A stretch of 64,000 nt of DNA from CAMAVH01 sp046297835. Lineage in GTDB: Bacteria; Pseudomonadota; Alphaproteobacteria; SMXQ01. The stretch is from NCBI GenBank assembly GCA_046297835.1, contig JBKBHI010000001.1, positions 124,001-188,000 of the forward strand, read 5' to 3'. Numbering within the stretch: the first letter of the stretch is position 1; every line of letters begins with the position of its first letter. Below are positions 46,043 to 54,368 of this stretch, piece by piece. The position numbers and the translations under genes were made by a program. A model generated the notes under the pieces. It was given only the letters and a program-made list of their open reading frames with translations. It had not been told where the DNA came from and made no database searches.

Positions 46043-46960
46043 TCAGTTTTTCGCGTTCTTCGGCATGCCGGCCGGCGGCGGCGCGGGCAAGCCCGTCGCT
46101 TCGCTCCAGTAGCTCATGTCGCAGAAGGTCTCGGTCGATTTATGCGGCGGCTTGTAGTAGCCGAGCTCGATGCGCAGCTCGATGTTTTTGCGGATCGATT
46201 CGGGATTGATGCGGCCCTTCGGCACGACGCGCGCGTAAGCCTCCTCGGCGCGTTTCTGCGAGACCTTCTCGTGGGTTATCAGCAGGTCCAGCGTCTCTTT
46301 TTTATTCTCGGGTTTTTGCAGCCAGTCGGCGGCGTTGGCCCAGGCGCGGATGAAGCGCACGACGGTCGGGCGGTTGGCTTCGACCCATTTGCGCAAGCCC
46401 CAGCCGCAGGCCAGCGGCCAGTCGGCGATATGGTCGTGGCCTTCCGCCAGGATATGCGCGCCGGCTTCGACGGCGCGGTCGGTCCACGGCGGCGTCAGCA
46501 TGGCGGCGGCGACCTTGCCTTCGAGGAAGGCTTTGGCGCGGTGCGGCGTGTTGCCGATGATGTCGATGCGGTATTCCGATTCGTCGACGCCGAAATCGCG
46601 CAGGATCTTGTTGCGCACGAGATCGAAGTTGGAATCGACCGGATCGGCGGCGAGCAGCTTGCCGCGCAAATCCTTCGGCGTAGCGATGTCCTTCTGGCCG
46701 ACGAGCTGGACGTTGAGGCCTTCCTCGGCCTGCATGAACATGACGTAATCGACGCCATCCTGCGTCGCGCGCGCGAGCATCGTGTCGGCGGAGGACAGCG
46801 TCATGTTCCACACGCCTTCGGCCATCTCGCGGTTGTGCTCCGGCGCGAGATCGACGAGATGGAAATCGACGTCGAGGCCTTCGCGCTCGAAGAAGCCCTT
46901 GTATTTGGCGACGAGGTGCGGCGGGCGGCGGTAATAGCCGGTGACGGTGAGCTTCTCCAC
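46043..46960 (-). CDS. SsuA/THI5 (NMT1)-like substrate-binding protein without signal peptide
   Basis: 305 residues of the periplasmic-binding type II fold (LTVTGYYRRPPHLVAKYKGFFEREGLDVDFHLVD, then GVWNMTLSSADTML). PHRAKAFLEGKVAAAMLTPPW is typical of nitrate/sulfonate/thiamine-precursor binding proteins of ABC systems. No signal peptide is visible and no ABC permease or ATPase is nearby. It could be a cytoplasmic enzyme of this fold or an exported protein with an undetected leader. Located between the hydrolase (16 bp) and the Bug gene (63 bp). Confidence 0.78.
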   Translation of the reverse strand: MEKLTVTGYYRRPPHLVAKYKGFFEREGLDVDFHLVDLAPEHNREMAEGVWNMTLSSADTMLARATQDGVDYVMFMQAEEGLNVQLVGQKDIATPKDLRGKLLAADPVDSNFDLVRNKILRDFGVDESEYRIDIIGNTPHRAKAFLEGKVAAAMLTPPWTDRAVEAGAHILAEGHDHIADWPLACGWGLRKWVEANRPTVVRFIRAWANAADWLQKPENKKETLDLLITHEKVSQKRAEEAYARVVPKGRINPESIRKNIELRIELGYYKPPHKSTETFCDMSYWSEATGLPAPPPAGMPKNAKN

Positions 46961-46976
46961 GCGCGGCGTCCTTCTC

Positions 46977-47675
46977 TTAACCGATATGCTTGCGCAAGAA
47001 GGCCAGCGTGCGCTCGCGCGCCAGCTTGGCGGCGGCCGGATGGTGGCGCTGGGCCATGCTCTCGCAGTTGAAGCCGTGTTCGGCGCCCTCGTAGAGATGG
47101 ACCGGCAGGTCGGGATAGGCGGCGCGCACCTGGTCGACCTTGGGCGGCGTCAAATGATGGTCGGCGGTGCCGATGTGGCATTCGACCGGGCAGGTCGGCG
47201 TGATGTCGAGGAACGCCATCATCTCGCTGCCGTAATAGGAGACGACCGCGTCGAAGCGGCCGCCGGCCGAGGCCAGCCAGGCGATCGAGCCGCCGAAGCA
47301 ATAGCCGACGCAGGCGACCTTGCCGGCGCTTTTGACAGCGTCGCGCGCGGCTTCGGTGTCGAGCAGCATCTTTCCCCAATCGCCGTGCTTGCTCTTGACG
47401 GCGAGCGCGCGCTGCAAACCGTCGGGCGTATAGGGGATGATCGCGTCGCGCTCGACGCGGTCGAAGATCGCCGGCGCGACGACGCGATAGCCGTCTTTCG
47501 CGAAGCCGTCGCAGACGCCGCGCAGGTGCGGCGTCAGGCCGAAGATTTCCATGAGGACGACGATGCCGCCGCGCGGTTTGACGCCCTCGGGCGGCTCGGC
47601 GAGATAGGCGTCGAAGCTGTGGCCGTCGGCGGCGCGCAGCCGCACGATCTCGCCCGCTTGCGCGGTGGCGCTCAT
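46977..47675 (-). CDS. dienelactone hydrolase family protein
   Basis: 232 residues, cytoplasmic. The cysteine nucleophile is in GYCFGGS (Cys126), with Asp172 (GTADHH) and His200 (GAEHGF) completing the classical dienelactone hydrolase triad; the early Glu in LMEIFGL supports it. It would open a lactone or ester in an aromatic or carboxylate catabolic route. The ATG at 47675 has the ribosome site GGGGAGGA. First gene of an apparent operon with the two binding proteins. Confidence 0.88.
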   Translation of the reverse strand: MSATAQAGEIVRLRAADGHSFDAYLAEPPEGVKPRGGIVVLMEIFGLTPHLRGVCDGFAKDGYRVVAPAIFDRVERDAIIPYTPDGLQRALAVKSKHGDWGKMLLDTEAARDAVKSAGKVACVGYCFGGSIAWLASAGGRFDAVVSYYGSEMMAFLDITPTCPVECHIGTADHHLTPPKVDQVRAAYPDLPVHLYEGAEHGFNCESMAQRHHPAAAKLARERTLAFLRKHIG

Positions 47676-47792
47676 TCGTGTCCTCCCCATATATACATAT
47701 ACGGCGTATGCCGCCGCTTGTTATGGAGAGGCCGTATCAGGCCGCCGGAAGCGAGTCAACCAGCGCGGAGTCTTATAGAAGTTTGGCCCGGC

Positions 47793-49643
47793 TCACGCTT
47801 TACGAAGGCCGCTGTTGGCGGCGAGACCAAGCGAGATCGCGGCGGGCGCCTGGCCGGGCGGCGGCAGGAAGATGCGGGTGATGTCCTCGGCCGGCTGCGG
47901 CTTGCTCAGCAGGAAGCCCTGCACCGCGTCGCAGTCGTGCGCTTCGAGGAAGCGCAGCTGCTCGACCGTCTCGACGCCTTCAGCGATGACTTTGAGCCTC
48001 AGGCTGTAGGCCATGGCGAGCACCGCCTTGACGATGGCGGCGTCGTCGGGATTGACGGTAATGTCGTTGACGAAGCTGCGGTCGATCTTGAGGCTGTCGA
48101 TCGGGAAGCGCTTGAGGTGGTTGAGCGACGAATAGCCGGTGCCGAAATCGTCGATCGCTATCTTCACGCCCATGTTGGCGAGTAGACAGAGCGTCACCGT
48201 CGCCTCGTCGGGATTCTCCATGACGGCGCTTTCGGTCAGCTCCAGTTCGAGATTGCCGGGCGGGAGCCGGCTGGCGTTGAGCGCGCGAGTCACCACCTCC
48301 AGCACGTTCTCCTGGAAGAATTGCCGGCTCGACAGGTTCACGGCGACGCGCAAATCGGGATAGCCCGCGCCGCGCCAGGCGCGCGCCTGCTCGCAGGCGG
48401 CGCGCAGCACCCATTCGCCGATCGGCACGATCAGGCCGCTTTCCTCGGCGAAGGGGATGAACTCGCCGGGCGGGATCATGCCGTACTGCGGATGGCGCCA
48501 GCGCAGCAGCGCCTCGACGGCGGCGATCTTGTGCGTCTTCAGATCGAGCTGCGGCTGGAAGTAGAGCGTCAGCTCCTCGCGCTCGAGCGCGCGGCGCAGG
48601 TCGCTTTCCAGCGTCAGGCGGCGCATCGTCTTGACGTTGGTGTCGAGCGTGTGGAACTGGAAATGGTTGCGGCCCTGGCTCTTGGCGCGCATGAGCGCCG
48701 CGTCGGCGCTGCGGATCAGCGTTTCGACCTCGTCGCCGTCGGCCGGAAACAGGCTGAGGCCGATGCAGCAGGTGACATAGACCTCGTGCCCTTCGATGAC
48801 GAGCGGCTGGCCGAGCGCGTCGATCATGGCTTGGGCGATGGCCGCCGCGGCGCGGCTGTCGGGCACGCGCTCGATCAGGGCGATGAACTCGTCCGGCCCG
48901 TGGCGGCCGATGGAATCGTCGGGGCCGAGGCAGCGGCCGAGCCGGGCGGCGACCTCTTGCAGCAATTGGTCGCCGCGCGTCTGTCCGAGCGTCTCGTTGA
49001 TCAGGCGGAAGCGGTCGAGGTTGATCATCGCCACCGCCATCGGTCCAGTGTCGTTCAAAGCGCCGGCGGCCTCGCGCGTGGCGCGCGCGGCGACGCTTTC
49101 GGCGAGGCGGCGGCGCATGACGTCGCGGTTGGCAAGGCCGGTGAGCGGATCGCATTGGGTCAGGCGCGCGATCTCGCGCGCCAGCGCCATGCGCTCGACG
49201 GCGTGGCGCAGGACGCGGCCGATCATGCGCTCGTCGCTGGTGCCGAGCGCCAGGCAATCCTGCGCGCCCCAGCCGCGCGCGGCGTCCATGAGCGCGGCGT
49301 CGTCGGCGGGCGCGACGGCGAGAACGGGGAGATGCGGATGGGCGGCGCGCAGCGCGGCGATCAGCGCTTTGTCGCGCGCGCCGTCGTGAAGCGCGACGAG
49401 CGCGGCGTCGACGCCGCTCAAGGCGCGCGCGCCAGCGTCTGCGGCTTCGATCGCATCGCAGCGGGGAATGGCGGCGAGCAGGGTCGCCACGCGCGCGCGG
49501 GGGCCGGATTCGGGCGCGAACAGCGCCACGCGCAGGCAAGCGCCATCGCCGACCGTCCGGTCGTCGCGAGCGCTGGGCGCGGGCTGATGGCCGTCGATTC
49601 CGGGCGGAATCTGGGCCGAAAAATTTTGTTCGTCCTGAACCAT
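47793..49643 (-). CDS. EAL-domain c-di-GMP phosphodiesterase with receiver-like and degenerate GGDEF domains
   Basis: 616 residues. N-terminal receiver-like domain (about 37-145) without a clear phosphorylatable Asp. The GGDEF domain has the signature changed to GPDEF (about 249-253), so it is probably not a cyclase but may bind GTP. The EAL domain is intact: EALLRW, the DDFGTGYSSL loop with metal-binding acids, and IDSLKIDRSFV. The protein is soluble (no membrane helix). It lowers c-di-GMP and so favours motility over biofilm. The ATG at 49643 is preferred over an upstream TTG. Confidence 0.92.
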   Translation of the reverse strand: MVQDEQNFSAQIPPGIDGHQPAPSARDDRTVGDGACLRVALFAPESGPRARVATLLAAIPRCDAIEAADAGARALSGVDAALVALHDGARDKALIAALRAAHPHLPVLAVAPADDAALMDAARGWGAQDCLALGTSDERMIGRVLRHAVERMALAREIARLTQCDPLTGLANRDVMRRRLAESVAARATREAAGALNDTGPMAVAMINLDRFRLINETLGQTRGDQLLQEVAARLGRCLGPDDSIGRHGPDEFIALIERVPDSRAAAAIAQAMIDALGQPLVIEGHEVYVTCCIGLSLFPADGDEVETLIRSADAALMRAKSQGRNHFQFHTLDTNVKTMRRLTLESDLRRALEREELTLYFQPQLDLKTHKIAAVEALLRWRHPQYGMIPPGEFIPFAEESGLIVPIGEWVLRAACEQARAWRGAGYPDLRVAVNLSSRQFFQENVLEVVTRALNASRLPPGNLELELTESAVMENPDEATVTLCLLANMGVKIAIDDFGTGYSSLNHLKRFPIDSLKIDRSFVNDITVNPDDAAIVKAVLAMAYSLRLKVIAEGVETVEQLRFLEAHDCDAVQGFLLSKPQPAEDITRIFLPPPGQAPAAISLGLAANSGLRKA

Positions 49644-49837
49644 CTTCGTCTCTTCGGCGTCCTGCCTGAGCGCTAGCGATTCCAAGGGGTTGCCTCGAGA
49701 CCGCGGCGGCGAAAAGCCAATAGCGCTTCCCGCCAGTCTGACCGGCCGCTCCTTACGATTTGATTAAAATGCCGGGCGCATCTTCTCGTATCTTGTGGAT
49801 AGAACCGTTTTCCGCCCATCGCGTGAGCCCCGCCCCC

Positions 49838-50608
49838 ATGACATCGCCCATGACAACCCCCGTCACCGCCGCCGTCGTCCTGATCGGCAACGAGATCCTG
49901 TCCGGCCGCACCCAAGACGCCAACCTCGCCTATATCGCCCAGCGCTTGAACGAGGCCGGCGTGCGGGTGATGGAGGGGCGCGTGGTTGCCGACATCGAGG
50001 CCGACATCGTCGCGGCGGTGAACGCCTGCCGCGCGCGGCACGCCTACGTCTTCACCACCGGCGGCATCGGCCCGACGCATGACGACATCACGGCGGCGGC
50101 GGTGGCCAAGGCGTTCGGCCGGCCGCTGACGCTGCACCCGGAGGCGCTGGCGCGGTTGGAGCGGCATTATCCGGCAGGCAAGCTGAACGACGCGCGCCGC
50201 CGCATGGCGATGACGCCGGAGGGCGCCGACTTGATCGACAACCCGATCAGCGCCGCGCCGGGTTTTCGCGTCGAGAACGTCTTCGTGCTGGCCGGCGTGC
50301 CGGTGATCATGCGCGCCATGGTCGACGGACTGCTGCACAGGCTGACGGGCGGCGCGCCGATGCGCTCGCGCACCTTCCGCACCAATCTGCCGGAAGGCAC
50401 GATGGCGGCCGATCTGGAAGCGTTGCAGAACGCCTACGCGGACATCGAGATCGGCAGCTATCCCTCGTTCGGCCGGCCGGGCGAGCAGGGCGTGCGGATC
50501 GTGCTGCGCGGTACTGACGCCGCGCGCTTGGCGGCGGCGGGCGCGGAATTCGTCGAACTGGCGGCGAAGCTCGGCGGCGAAGCGGCGGAGATCGAGATCG
50601 CGTCCTAA
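49838..50608 (+). CDS. CinA-N / MoCF-type molybdopterin-binding-domain protein
   Basis: 256 residues. VLIGNEILSGRTQDANLAYIAQRLNEAGVRV and FTTGGIGPTHDDITAAAVAKAFGRPL form the MoaB/Mog fold of the competence/damage-inducible CinA N-domain. The C-terminal CinA amidase domain is absent, as in many alphaproteobacterial stand-alone versions. It may hydrolyse ADP-ribose or NAD derivatives, as shown for some CinA proteins. The ATG at 49838 or 49850 could be the start; neither has a strong ribosome site. It converges with the PAS kinase, overlapping by 4 bp. Confidence 0.87.
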   Translation: MTSPMTTPVTAAVVLIGNEILSGRTQDANLAYIAQRLNEAGVRVMEGRVVADIEADIVAAVNACRARHAYVFTTGGIGPTHDDITAAAVAKAFGRPLTLHPEALARLERHYPAGKLNDARRRMAMTPEGADLIDNPISAAPGFRVENVFVLAGVPVIMRAMVDGLLHRLTGGAPMRSRTFRTNLPEGTMAADLEALQNAYADIEIGSYPSFGRPGEQGVRIVLRGTDAARLAAAGAEFVELAAKLGGEAAEIEIAS

Positions 50609-52329
50609 GCCGCGATGAGCCGCGCCGGCGGCAGCGTCACGGTGACGCTGGTGCCCTTGCCGGCTTCGCTGGCGATTTCCAGGGTGCCGCCGTGCAACTC
50701 GGCGAACGCCTTGCTGAGCGGCAGGCCGAGGCCGGTGCCGTGGTGCTTGCGGCTGAGCGCGTTCTCGAGCTGGCCGAACGGCGCGAGCGCGGTCGGAATG
50801 TCCTCGGCGGCCATGCCGATGCCGTCGTCGCGCACGCGCAGCACCAAATCGCCGTTGGCGCGCTGATAGATGTCGAGGATGACGCGCCCGCCCGACGGCG
50901 TGAACTTCACCGCGTTGGACATCAGGTTGAGCAGGATCTGCTTGATCTTGCGCGTCTCGCCGCGCAGGCGCGGCAGCTCGTCGGGCACGTTGGCGATGAT
51001 CAGAATGCCGGCTGCCTCGGCGCGCGGCCGCAGGATGCTGACGCAATTGCCGACGGCGCGGGCGATGTCGATCGCTTCCTCGTGCAGATCGGTGCGGCCG
51101 GCCTCGATCTTCGACAGGTCGAGGATGTCCTCGATGATCGACAGGAGATGGCGGCCCGACAGGTTGATGTCGCGCGCGTATTCCTCGTACTTGTGATGGC
51201 CGAGCGCGCCGAACATACGGTCGCGCATCATCTCCGAAAAACCGATCACGGCGTTGAGCGGCGTGCGCAGCTCGTGGCTGACGTTGGCGAGGAACTCGCT
51301 CTTGGAGCGGTTGGCGACTTCGGCCTGCTCCTTGGCGGCGATCAGCGCCGCCTCGGCGCGCTTCTCCTCGGTGATGTCGACATAGGTGATGACGAAGCCG
51401 CCGTTGGGCATCGGCGCGCGGCGCATCAGCACGCTGACGCCGTTGGCGCGCGTGTATTCGCGGCGGAAATGCTCTTGGCGCGCCACCGAGGCGAGGCGCT
51501 TGCGCACTTCTTTTTCGGGATCGCCGCCGTATTCGCCGCGCTGCGCGTTGAAGCGCAGGATCTCCTCGAAGGTGCGGCCGGGGACGGCGAAGCCGGGCGG
51601 CAATTCGAGCAGCTGGCGGTGGACGTCGTTGCTGATGACCAGCTTGCCGCTGGCGTCGTAGACGGCGACGCCGTGCGGCATGTGGTGCAGCGTGGTTTCC
51701 AGCAGCGTCGATTGCGCGCCGAGCGCGTTTTGCGCGCGGCGCTGGTCGGTGACGTCGGTGAAGGTGGAGATGAAGCCGCCGTCCGGCATCGGCCGGCGGC
51801 AGATCGACAGCACGATTCCGTTGGCGCGGGTCCGCTCGAAGGTCAGGGTCTTGTCGGGGCCGCCGTGGAAGGCGAGGCGGTCGGCGACGAGGCGCTCGAT
51901 GTCGCCGTCGCCGAAATCGCCGCGCCAGGCGAGGTCGCGGACGATCTCGGCCATCGTCATGCCGCGCCGCAGGAACGATTTATCGAACCCGAGCAGTTCG
52001 ACGTAGCGCTGGTTGTAGCTGACGAGGCGCAGCTCGGAATCGTAGACGCAGTAGCCCTGCGACATGGTTTCGAGGATCGTCTCGCACAGCGCCAGCTTGC
52101 GCGCCATGGCGCTGGCGCGCAGCGCCGCGAAGCGCTTGGCGACCATGCCGCCGGCCGCGCGCGCGCGCGCCGCGGCGACGAGGGCGGCGCCGAGCGGTCG
52201 TTTGGTCGCAGGCTGCGGAGGCGTTTTAAGCACGCGGAAGGATCCCCCGATCTCGTTCACGGCGGCCGGCCCGAAAAGCGGGGCCGGCGGAGCTGTCGGG
52301 CTGGGTGACGGTTGCCCGGCGTCGTCCAT
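50605..52329 (-). CDS. cytoplasmic PAS-domain sensor histidine kinase
   Basis: 574 residues, no membrane helix. Two PAS-like domains of the same type follow each other (about 80-195, CETILETMSQGYCVYDSELRLVSYN; and about 210-322, HHMPHGVAVYDASGKLVISN). Each ends with FI(S/T)..DVTD/DITE, a PAC-like exit. HisKA has His352 (VSHELRTPLNA); the ATPase has MSNAVKF, DDGIGM and GTGLGLP. A Pro/Ala-rich N-terminus precedes. No response regulator is adjacent. PAS domains of this kind often serve in cell-cycle or redox sensing; the signal here is unknown. Confidence 0.92.
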   Translation of the reverse strand: MDDAGQPSPSPTAPPAPLFGPAAVNEIGGSFRVLKTPPQPATKRPLGAALVAAARARAAGGMVAKRFAALRASAMARKLALCETILETMSQGYCVYDSELRLVSYNQRYVELLGFDKSFLRRGMTMAEIVRDLAWRGDFGDGDIERLVADRLAFHGGPDKTLTFERTRANGIVLSICRRPMPDGGFISTFTDVTDQRRAQNALGAQSTLLETTLHHMPHGVAVYDASGKLVISNDVHRQLLELPPGFAVPGRTFEEILRFNAQRGEYGGDPEKEVRKRLASVARQEHFRREYTRANGVSVLMRRAPMPNGGFVITYVDITEEKRAEAALIAAKEQAEVANRSKSEFLANVSHELRTPLNAVIGFSEMMRDRMFGALGHHKYEEYARDINLSGRHLLSIIEDILDLSKIEAGRTDLHEEAIDIARAVGNCVSILRPRAEAAGILIIANVPDELPRLRGETRKIKQILLNLMSNAVKFTPSGGRVILDIYQRANGDLVLRVRDDGIGMAAEDIPTALAPFGQLENALSRKHHGTGLGLPLSKAFAELHGGTLEIASEAGKGTSVTVTLPPARLIAA

Positions 52330-52359
52330 TCGGTTTAGGCGGCCATGGTTAACAACCTG

Positions 52360-52683
52360 TTAGTGTCGGCCGAAAACCGGCGTCCGGCGCTTCACGAGCG
52401 CGAGATCGCGCCAGCTTTGCAGGGCTTGGCGGGCGTCGGCGAGATTGGCGTGCGAGCGCTCGGGCTCCTGACGCCGCCGCCAGCGGCCGGCGCTGGCGAG
52501 CAAGGCGAGGGCGCGGGTCCGTTGCAGGGCGGCGGCTTCGGTCCGCCGGGCGTCGGTCCAGGCGGCGCGCGAGCCGAAGCGCAGCATCTCCCAGGCGGCG
52601 GGGGGCAGCGGACCGTCATGACGGCGCTCGAGCGCGGTCAGGGCGGCCAGAAAGGTCGCCGGACCGTCGCTGTCGCGCTGCAT
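52360..52683 (-). CDS. small hypothetical protein under a repressor-type operator
   Basis: 107 residues, mostly helical and rich in Ala, Arg and Leu (AALTALERRHDGPLPPAAWEMLRFGSRAAWTDARR). No family recognised. The ribosome site GGAGAG precedes the ATG. A perfect palindrome at 52714-52730 overlaps a TACTAT -10 box for this gene, 31 bp before the start, and has the same sequence plan as the repressor operators at 53503-53563. It lies just downstream of the repressor on the same strand and could be a repressed product of the island. Function unknown. Confidence 0.55.
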   Translation of the reverse strand: MQRDSDGPATFLAALTALERRHDGPLPPAAWEMLRFGSRAAWTDARRTEAAALQRTRALALLASAGRWRRRQEPERSHANLADARQALQSWRDLALVKRRTPVFGRH

Positions 52684-52713
52684 GTCGTCTCTCCGTTCGA
52701 GTTGAGCGACGAT

Positions 52714-52730
52714 AGTAAGTTATTCTTACT
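52714..52730. promoter_or_regulatory. operator OL-type site before the 107-residue gene
   Basis: AGTAAG-TTATT-CTTACT, a perfect inverted repeat of the form GTAAG-N5-CTTAC. It covers a TACTAT -10 element (minus strand, 52712-52717). It matches the sites upstream of the S24 repressor. Confidence 0.7.
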
Positions 52731-52755
52731 TTCGGCTCAAGGCCGGCGATGCGGC

Positions 52756-52771
52756 GTAAGGGCGAACTTAC
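52756..52771. promoter_or_regulatory. possible extra operator at the repressor stop codon
   Basis: GTAAG (52756-52760) and CTTAC (52767-52771) with a 6-bp spacer instead of 5; the repressor stop codon lies inside. It could be an auxiliary site or a weak terminator stem. Confidence 0.35.
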
Positions 52772-53499
52772 CGCCGGCGATAGCGGCGATGTTCGATCAG
52801 CGTGCCGACCACGCGGCCGGGATGGTCGGCGTCGAGCATCAAGGTCGGCCAGTCGGGGTTGACCGGCACCAGCTCGATGATCGGCGCGCCGGCTTTGTCG
52901 AAGCCGCGCGGGCGGTATTTCTTGAAGGTCGCCTCGTCGTCGCGCTCGAGCTTGGCGACGACGAAATCGCCGGGCTGCGGCGCGACTTCGGGGTCGATGA
53001 TGATCTTGTCGCCGTCGCGGAACTCGGGGTCCATGCTTTCGCCGCGCACGACGAGGGCGAAGGCGCGCGGCGACAGGTCGAGATCGGTGGCGATGTCGTC
53101 GAGCCCGCCGCCCGGCGCGTAAGGGTCGGCCACGGCGTCCCACAGGCCGGCGCGGACATAGTCGATCACCGGCACGCGCCGCCGCGCGGCGGCCGCCGGG
53201 AAGGGGGATGGGCCGTCGGGCAGCGACGAATCGCCGGCGGTGAGCCACGACAGCCAGACGTCGAGCGCCTTGGCGGCGCGCACCAGATTGTCGAGGCCCG
53301 GCCGGGTCACGCCGGCCTCCCATTGCGCCACGGCGGCGCGGCTGACGCCGCATTGGCGCGCCAGCTTCTCCTGGGTCAGGCCGACCGCCTCGCGCCGCGC
53401 GCGCAGGCGCGCGCCGAGCGTGGCCGGGGCGATCTGGACGCCGTCGGCAAGGCCGTCCGGCGGGGTCTCGGGGCTCTCGAAATCTGGCATGGCGCGCAT
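52768..53499 (-). CDS. lambda-CI-like repressor: XRE HTH plus S24 self-cleaving peptidase domain
   Basis: 243 residues. The HTH (about 28-82) reads LRARREAVGLTQEKLARQCGVSRAAVAQWEAGVTRPG. The C-terminal S24 domain has the Ala117-Gly118 cleavage bond in DYVRAGLW, the nucleophile Ser155 in RGESMDPEF and the general base Lys183 in FVVAKLERDD, so RecA-stimulated self-cleavage is expected. It should repress its flanking genes through the GTAAG-type operators and be lost on DNA damage. No ribosome site precedes the ATG at 53499 or the next at 53490; an operator begins 4 bp upstream, as in leaderless cI transcripts. Confidence 0.9.
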   Translation of the reverse strand: MRAMPDFESPETPPDGLADGVQIAPATLGARLRARREAVGLTQEKLARQCGVSRAAVAQWEAGVTRPGLDNLVRAAKALDVWLSWLTAGDSSLPDGPSPFPAAAARRRVPVIDYVRAGLWDAVADPYAPGGGLDDIATDLDLSPRAFALVVRGESMDPEFRDGDKIIIDPEVAPQPGDFVVAKLERDDEATFKKYRPRGFDKAGAPIIELVPVNPDWPTLMLDADHPGRVVGTLIEHRRYRRR

Positions 53500-53502
53500 T
53501 TT

Positions 53503-53563
53503 GAAAGCTAAACTTACGCCTGTCTTGGTAAGAATTACTTGACTGAACGTAAGTTATAATTAC
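53503..53563. promoter_or_regulatory. three-site operator array and rightward promoter between repressor and the 53610 gene
   Basis: Three sites of the plan GTAAG-N5-CTTAC: O1 53503-53517 (GAAAG-CTAAA-CTTAC), O2 53528-53542 (GTAAG-AATTA-CTTGA) and O3 53549-53563 (GTAAG-TTATA-ATTAC). O3 contains a perfect -10, TATAAT (53555-53560), and O2 covers the -35 position (53532-53537) of a rightward promoter. The layout parallels the three-site operators of lambdoid phages. Confidence 0.75.
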
Positions 53564-53609
53564 CATGGGGTCCATCAAAAAGCGTCCCACCCAGGTCTAG
53601 GAGGACCCC

Positions 53610-53882
53610 ATGAAGCCCGAGATCCCAGGCGGCGTGCCGCCCGGCGATGGCGGAGATCCGCCGCGCCGCAGCCCGGTCCTGTCCAGTCTGGCGCGCTACC
53701 TGCCGCGCGCCTCGGCGAGCGCCGCCGAACTGGAAGCGCTGCGCCGCCGCGCCTGGCGTCAAGACGGGGTGCTGAGCTTGCGCGACGGCGACGACCGGTT
53801 GAGCTGGCCCGAGCGCGAACTGGTGCGCCAGCTCGGCGAGCGGCTCTACGGCGCGCGCGCCGAGACATTCATCGGCGAATGA
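53610..53882 (+). CDS. small hypothetical protein, first gene under the operator array
   Basis: 90 residues with a strong ribosome site (AGGAGG). The N-terminus is Pro/Gly-rich (PGGVPPGDGGDPPRRSP), followed by two likely helices (ARYLPRASASAAELEALRRRAWRQDG; WPERELVRQLGERLYG). No family recognised. The gene lies in the position of a phage cro or early gene: divergent from the repressor and downstream of a promoter covered by its operators. The DUF6362 gene follows 12 bp later. Confidence 0.6.
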   Translation: MKPEIPGGVPPGDGGDPPRRSPVLSSLARYLPRASASAAELEALRRRAWRQDGVLSLRDGDDRLSWPERELVRQLGERLYGARAETFIGE

Positions 53883-53894
53883 GGGGGAAATTTC

Positions 53895-54368
53895 ATGAGC
53901 GAAACGATCAGCAAGTTTTGGACGCTGGCGGAGATCGAGGCGCGCTTGGAGGAGGCGGCGAAGACGCTCGTCGCGCTCAAGCTCACGATCCGCGACATCC
54001 CGTCGCGCCAATTGGTGCGCTGGCCCGAGGTGGTGCGCGGCGCGCTCGACGCCTACGGCTTCACGCCGCAGCGCCCGCGCGTGGCCGCGCCGTCGCCGGC
54101 GGCGATCGACCGCGCCGACGAGACGGTGGCGTGGCTGCTGTGGATGAGCGCCGAGGAGCGGCGCATCGTCTGGGCGCGCGCCTGCAAGATCGCCTGGCGC
54201 AAGCTCGAAGACCTCGACGGGCGCAGCCACACGACGCTGCGCAAAGTGCGCGTGGCCGGGCTCGACGCCATCCTCGCGCGCCTCAACGCGCCGCTCTCGA
54301 AGGAGGATGCGGTGCGGCTGGCGTTTCAAAAGGGCGGCGGCGCGAAAGAAACCCGCGCGGCGCGTTGA
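53895..54368 (+). CDS. DUF6362-family protein
   Basis: 157 residues with a GAGGGGG ribosome site. FWTLAEIEARLEEAAKTLVALK, WPEVVRGALDAYGF, AIDRADETVAWLLWMSAEERRIVWARACKIAWRKLEDLDGRSHTTLRK match the plan of DUF6362 as I know it: a helical domain then an HTH-like end (WLLWMSAEERRIVWARA...GRSHTTLRK). The family is uncharacterised and often seen in mobile or phage-derived regions; the second part could bind DNA like a small terminase. It is in one operon with the 53610 gene and followed by a tRNA fragment. Confidence 0.65.
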   Translation: MSETISKFWTLAEIEARLEEAAKTLVALKLTIRDIPSRQLVRWPEVVRGALDAYGFTPQRPRVAAPSPAAIDRADETVAWLLWMSAEERRIVWARACKIAWRKLEDLDGRSHTTLRKVRVAGLDAILARLNAPLSKEDAVRLAFQKGGGAKETRAAR

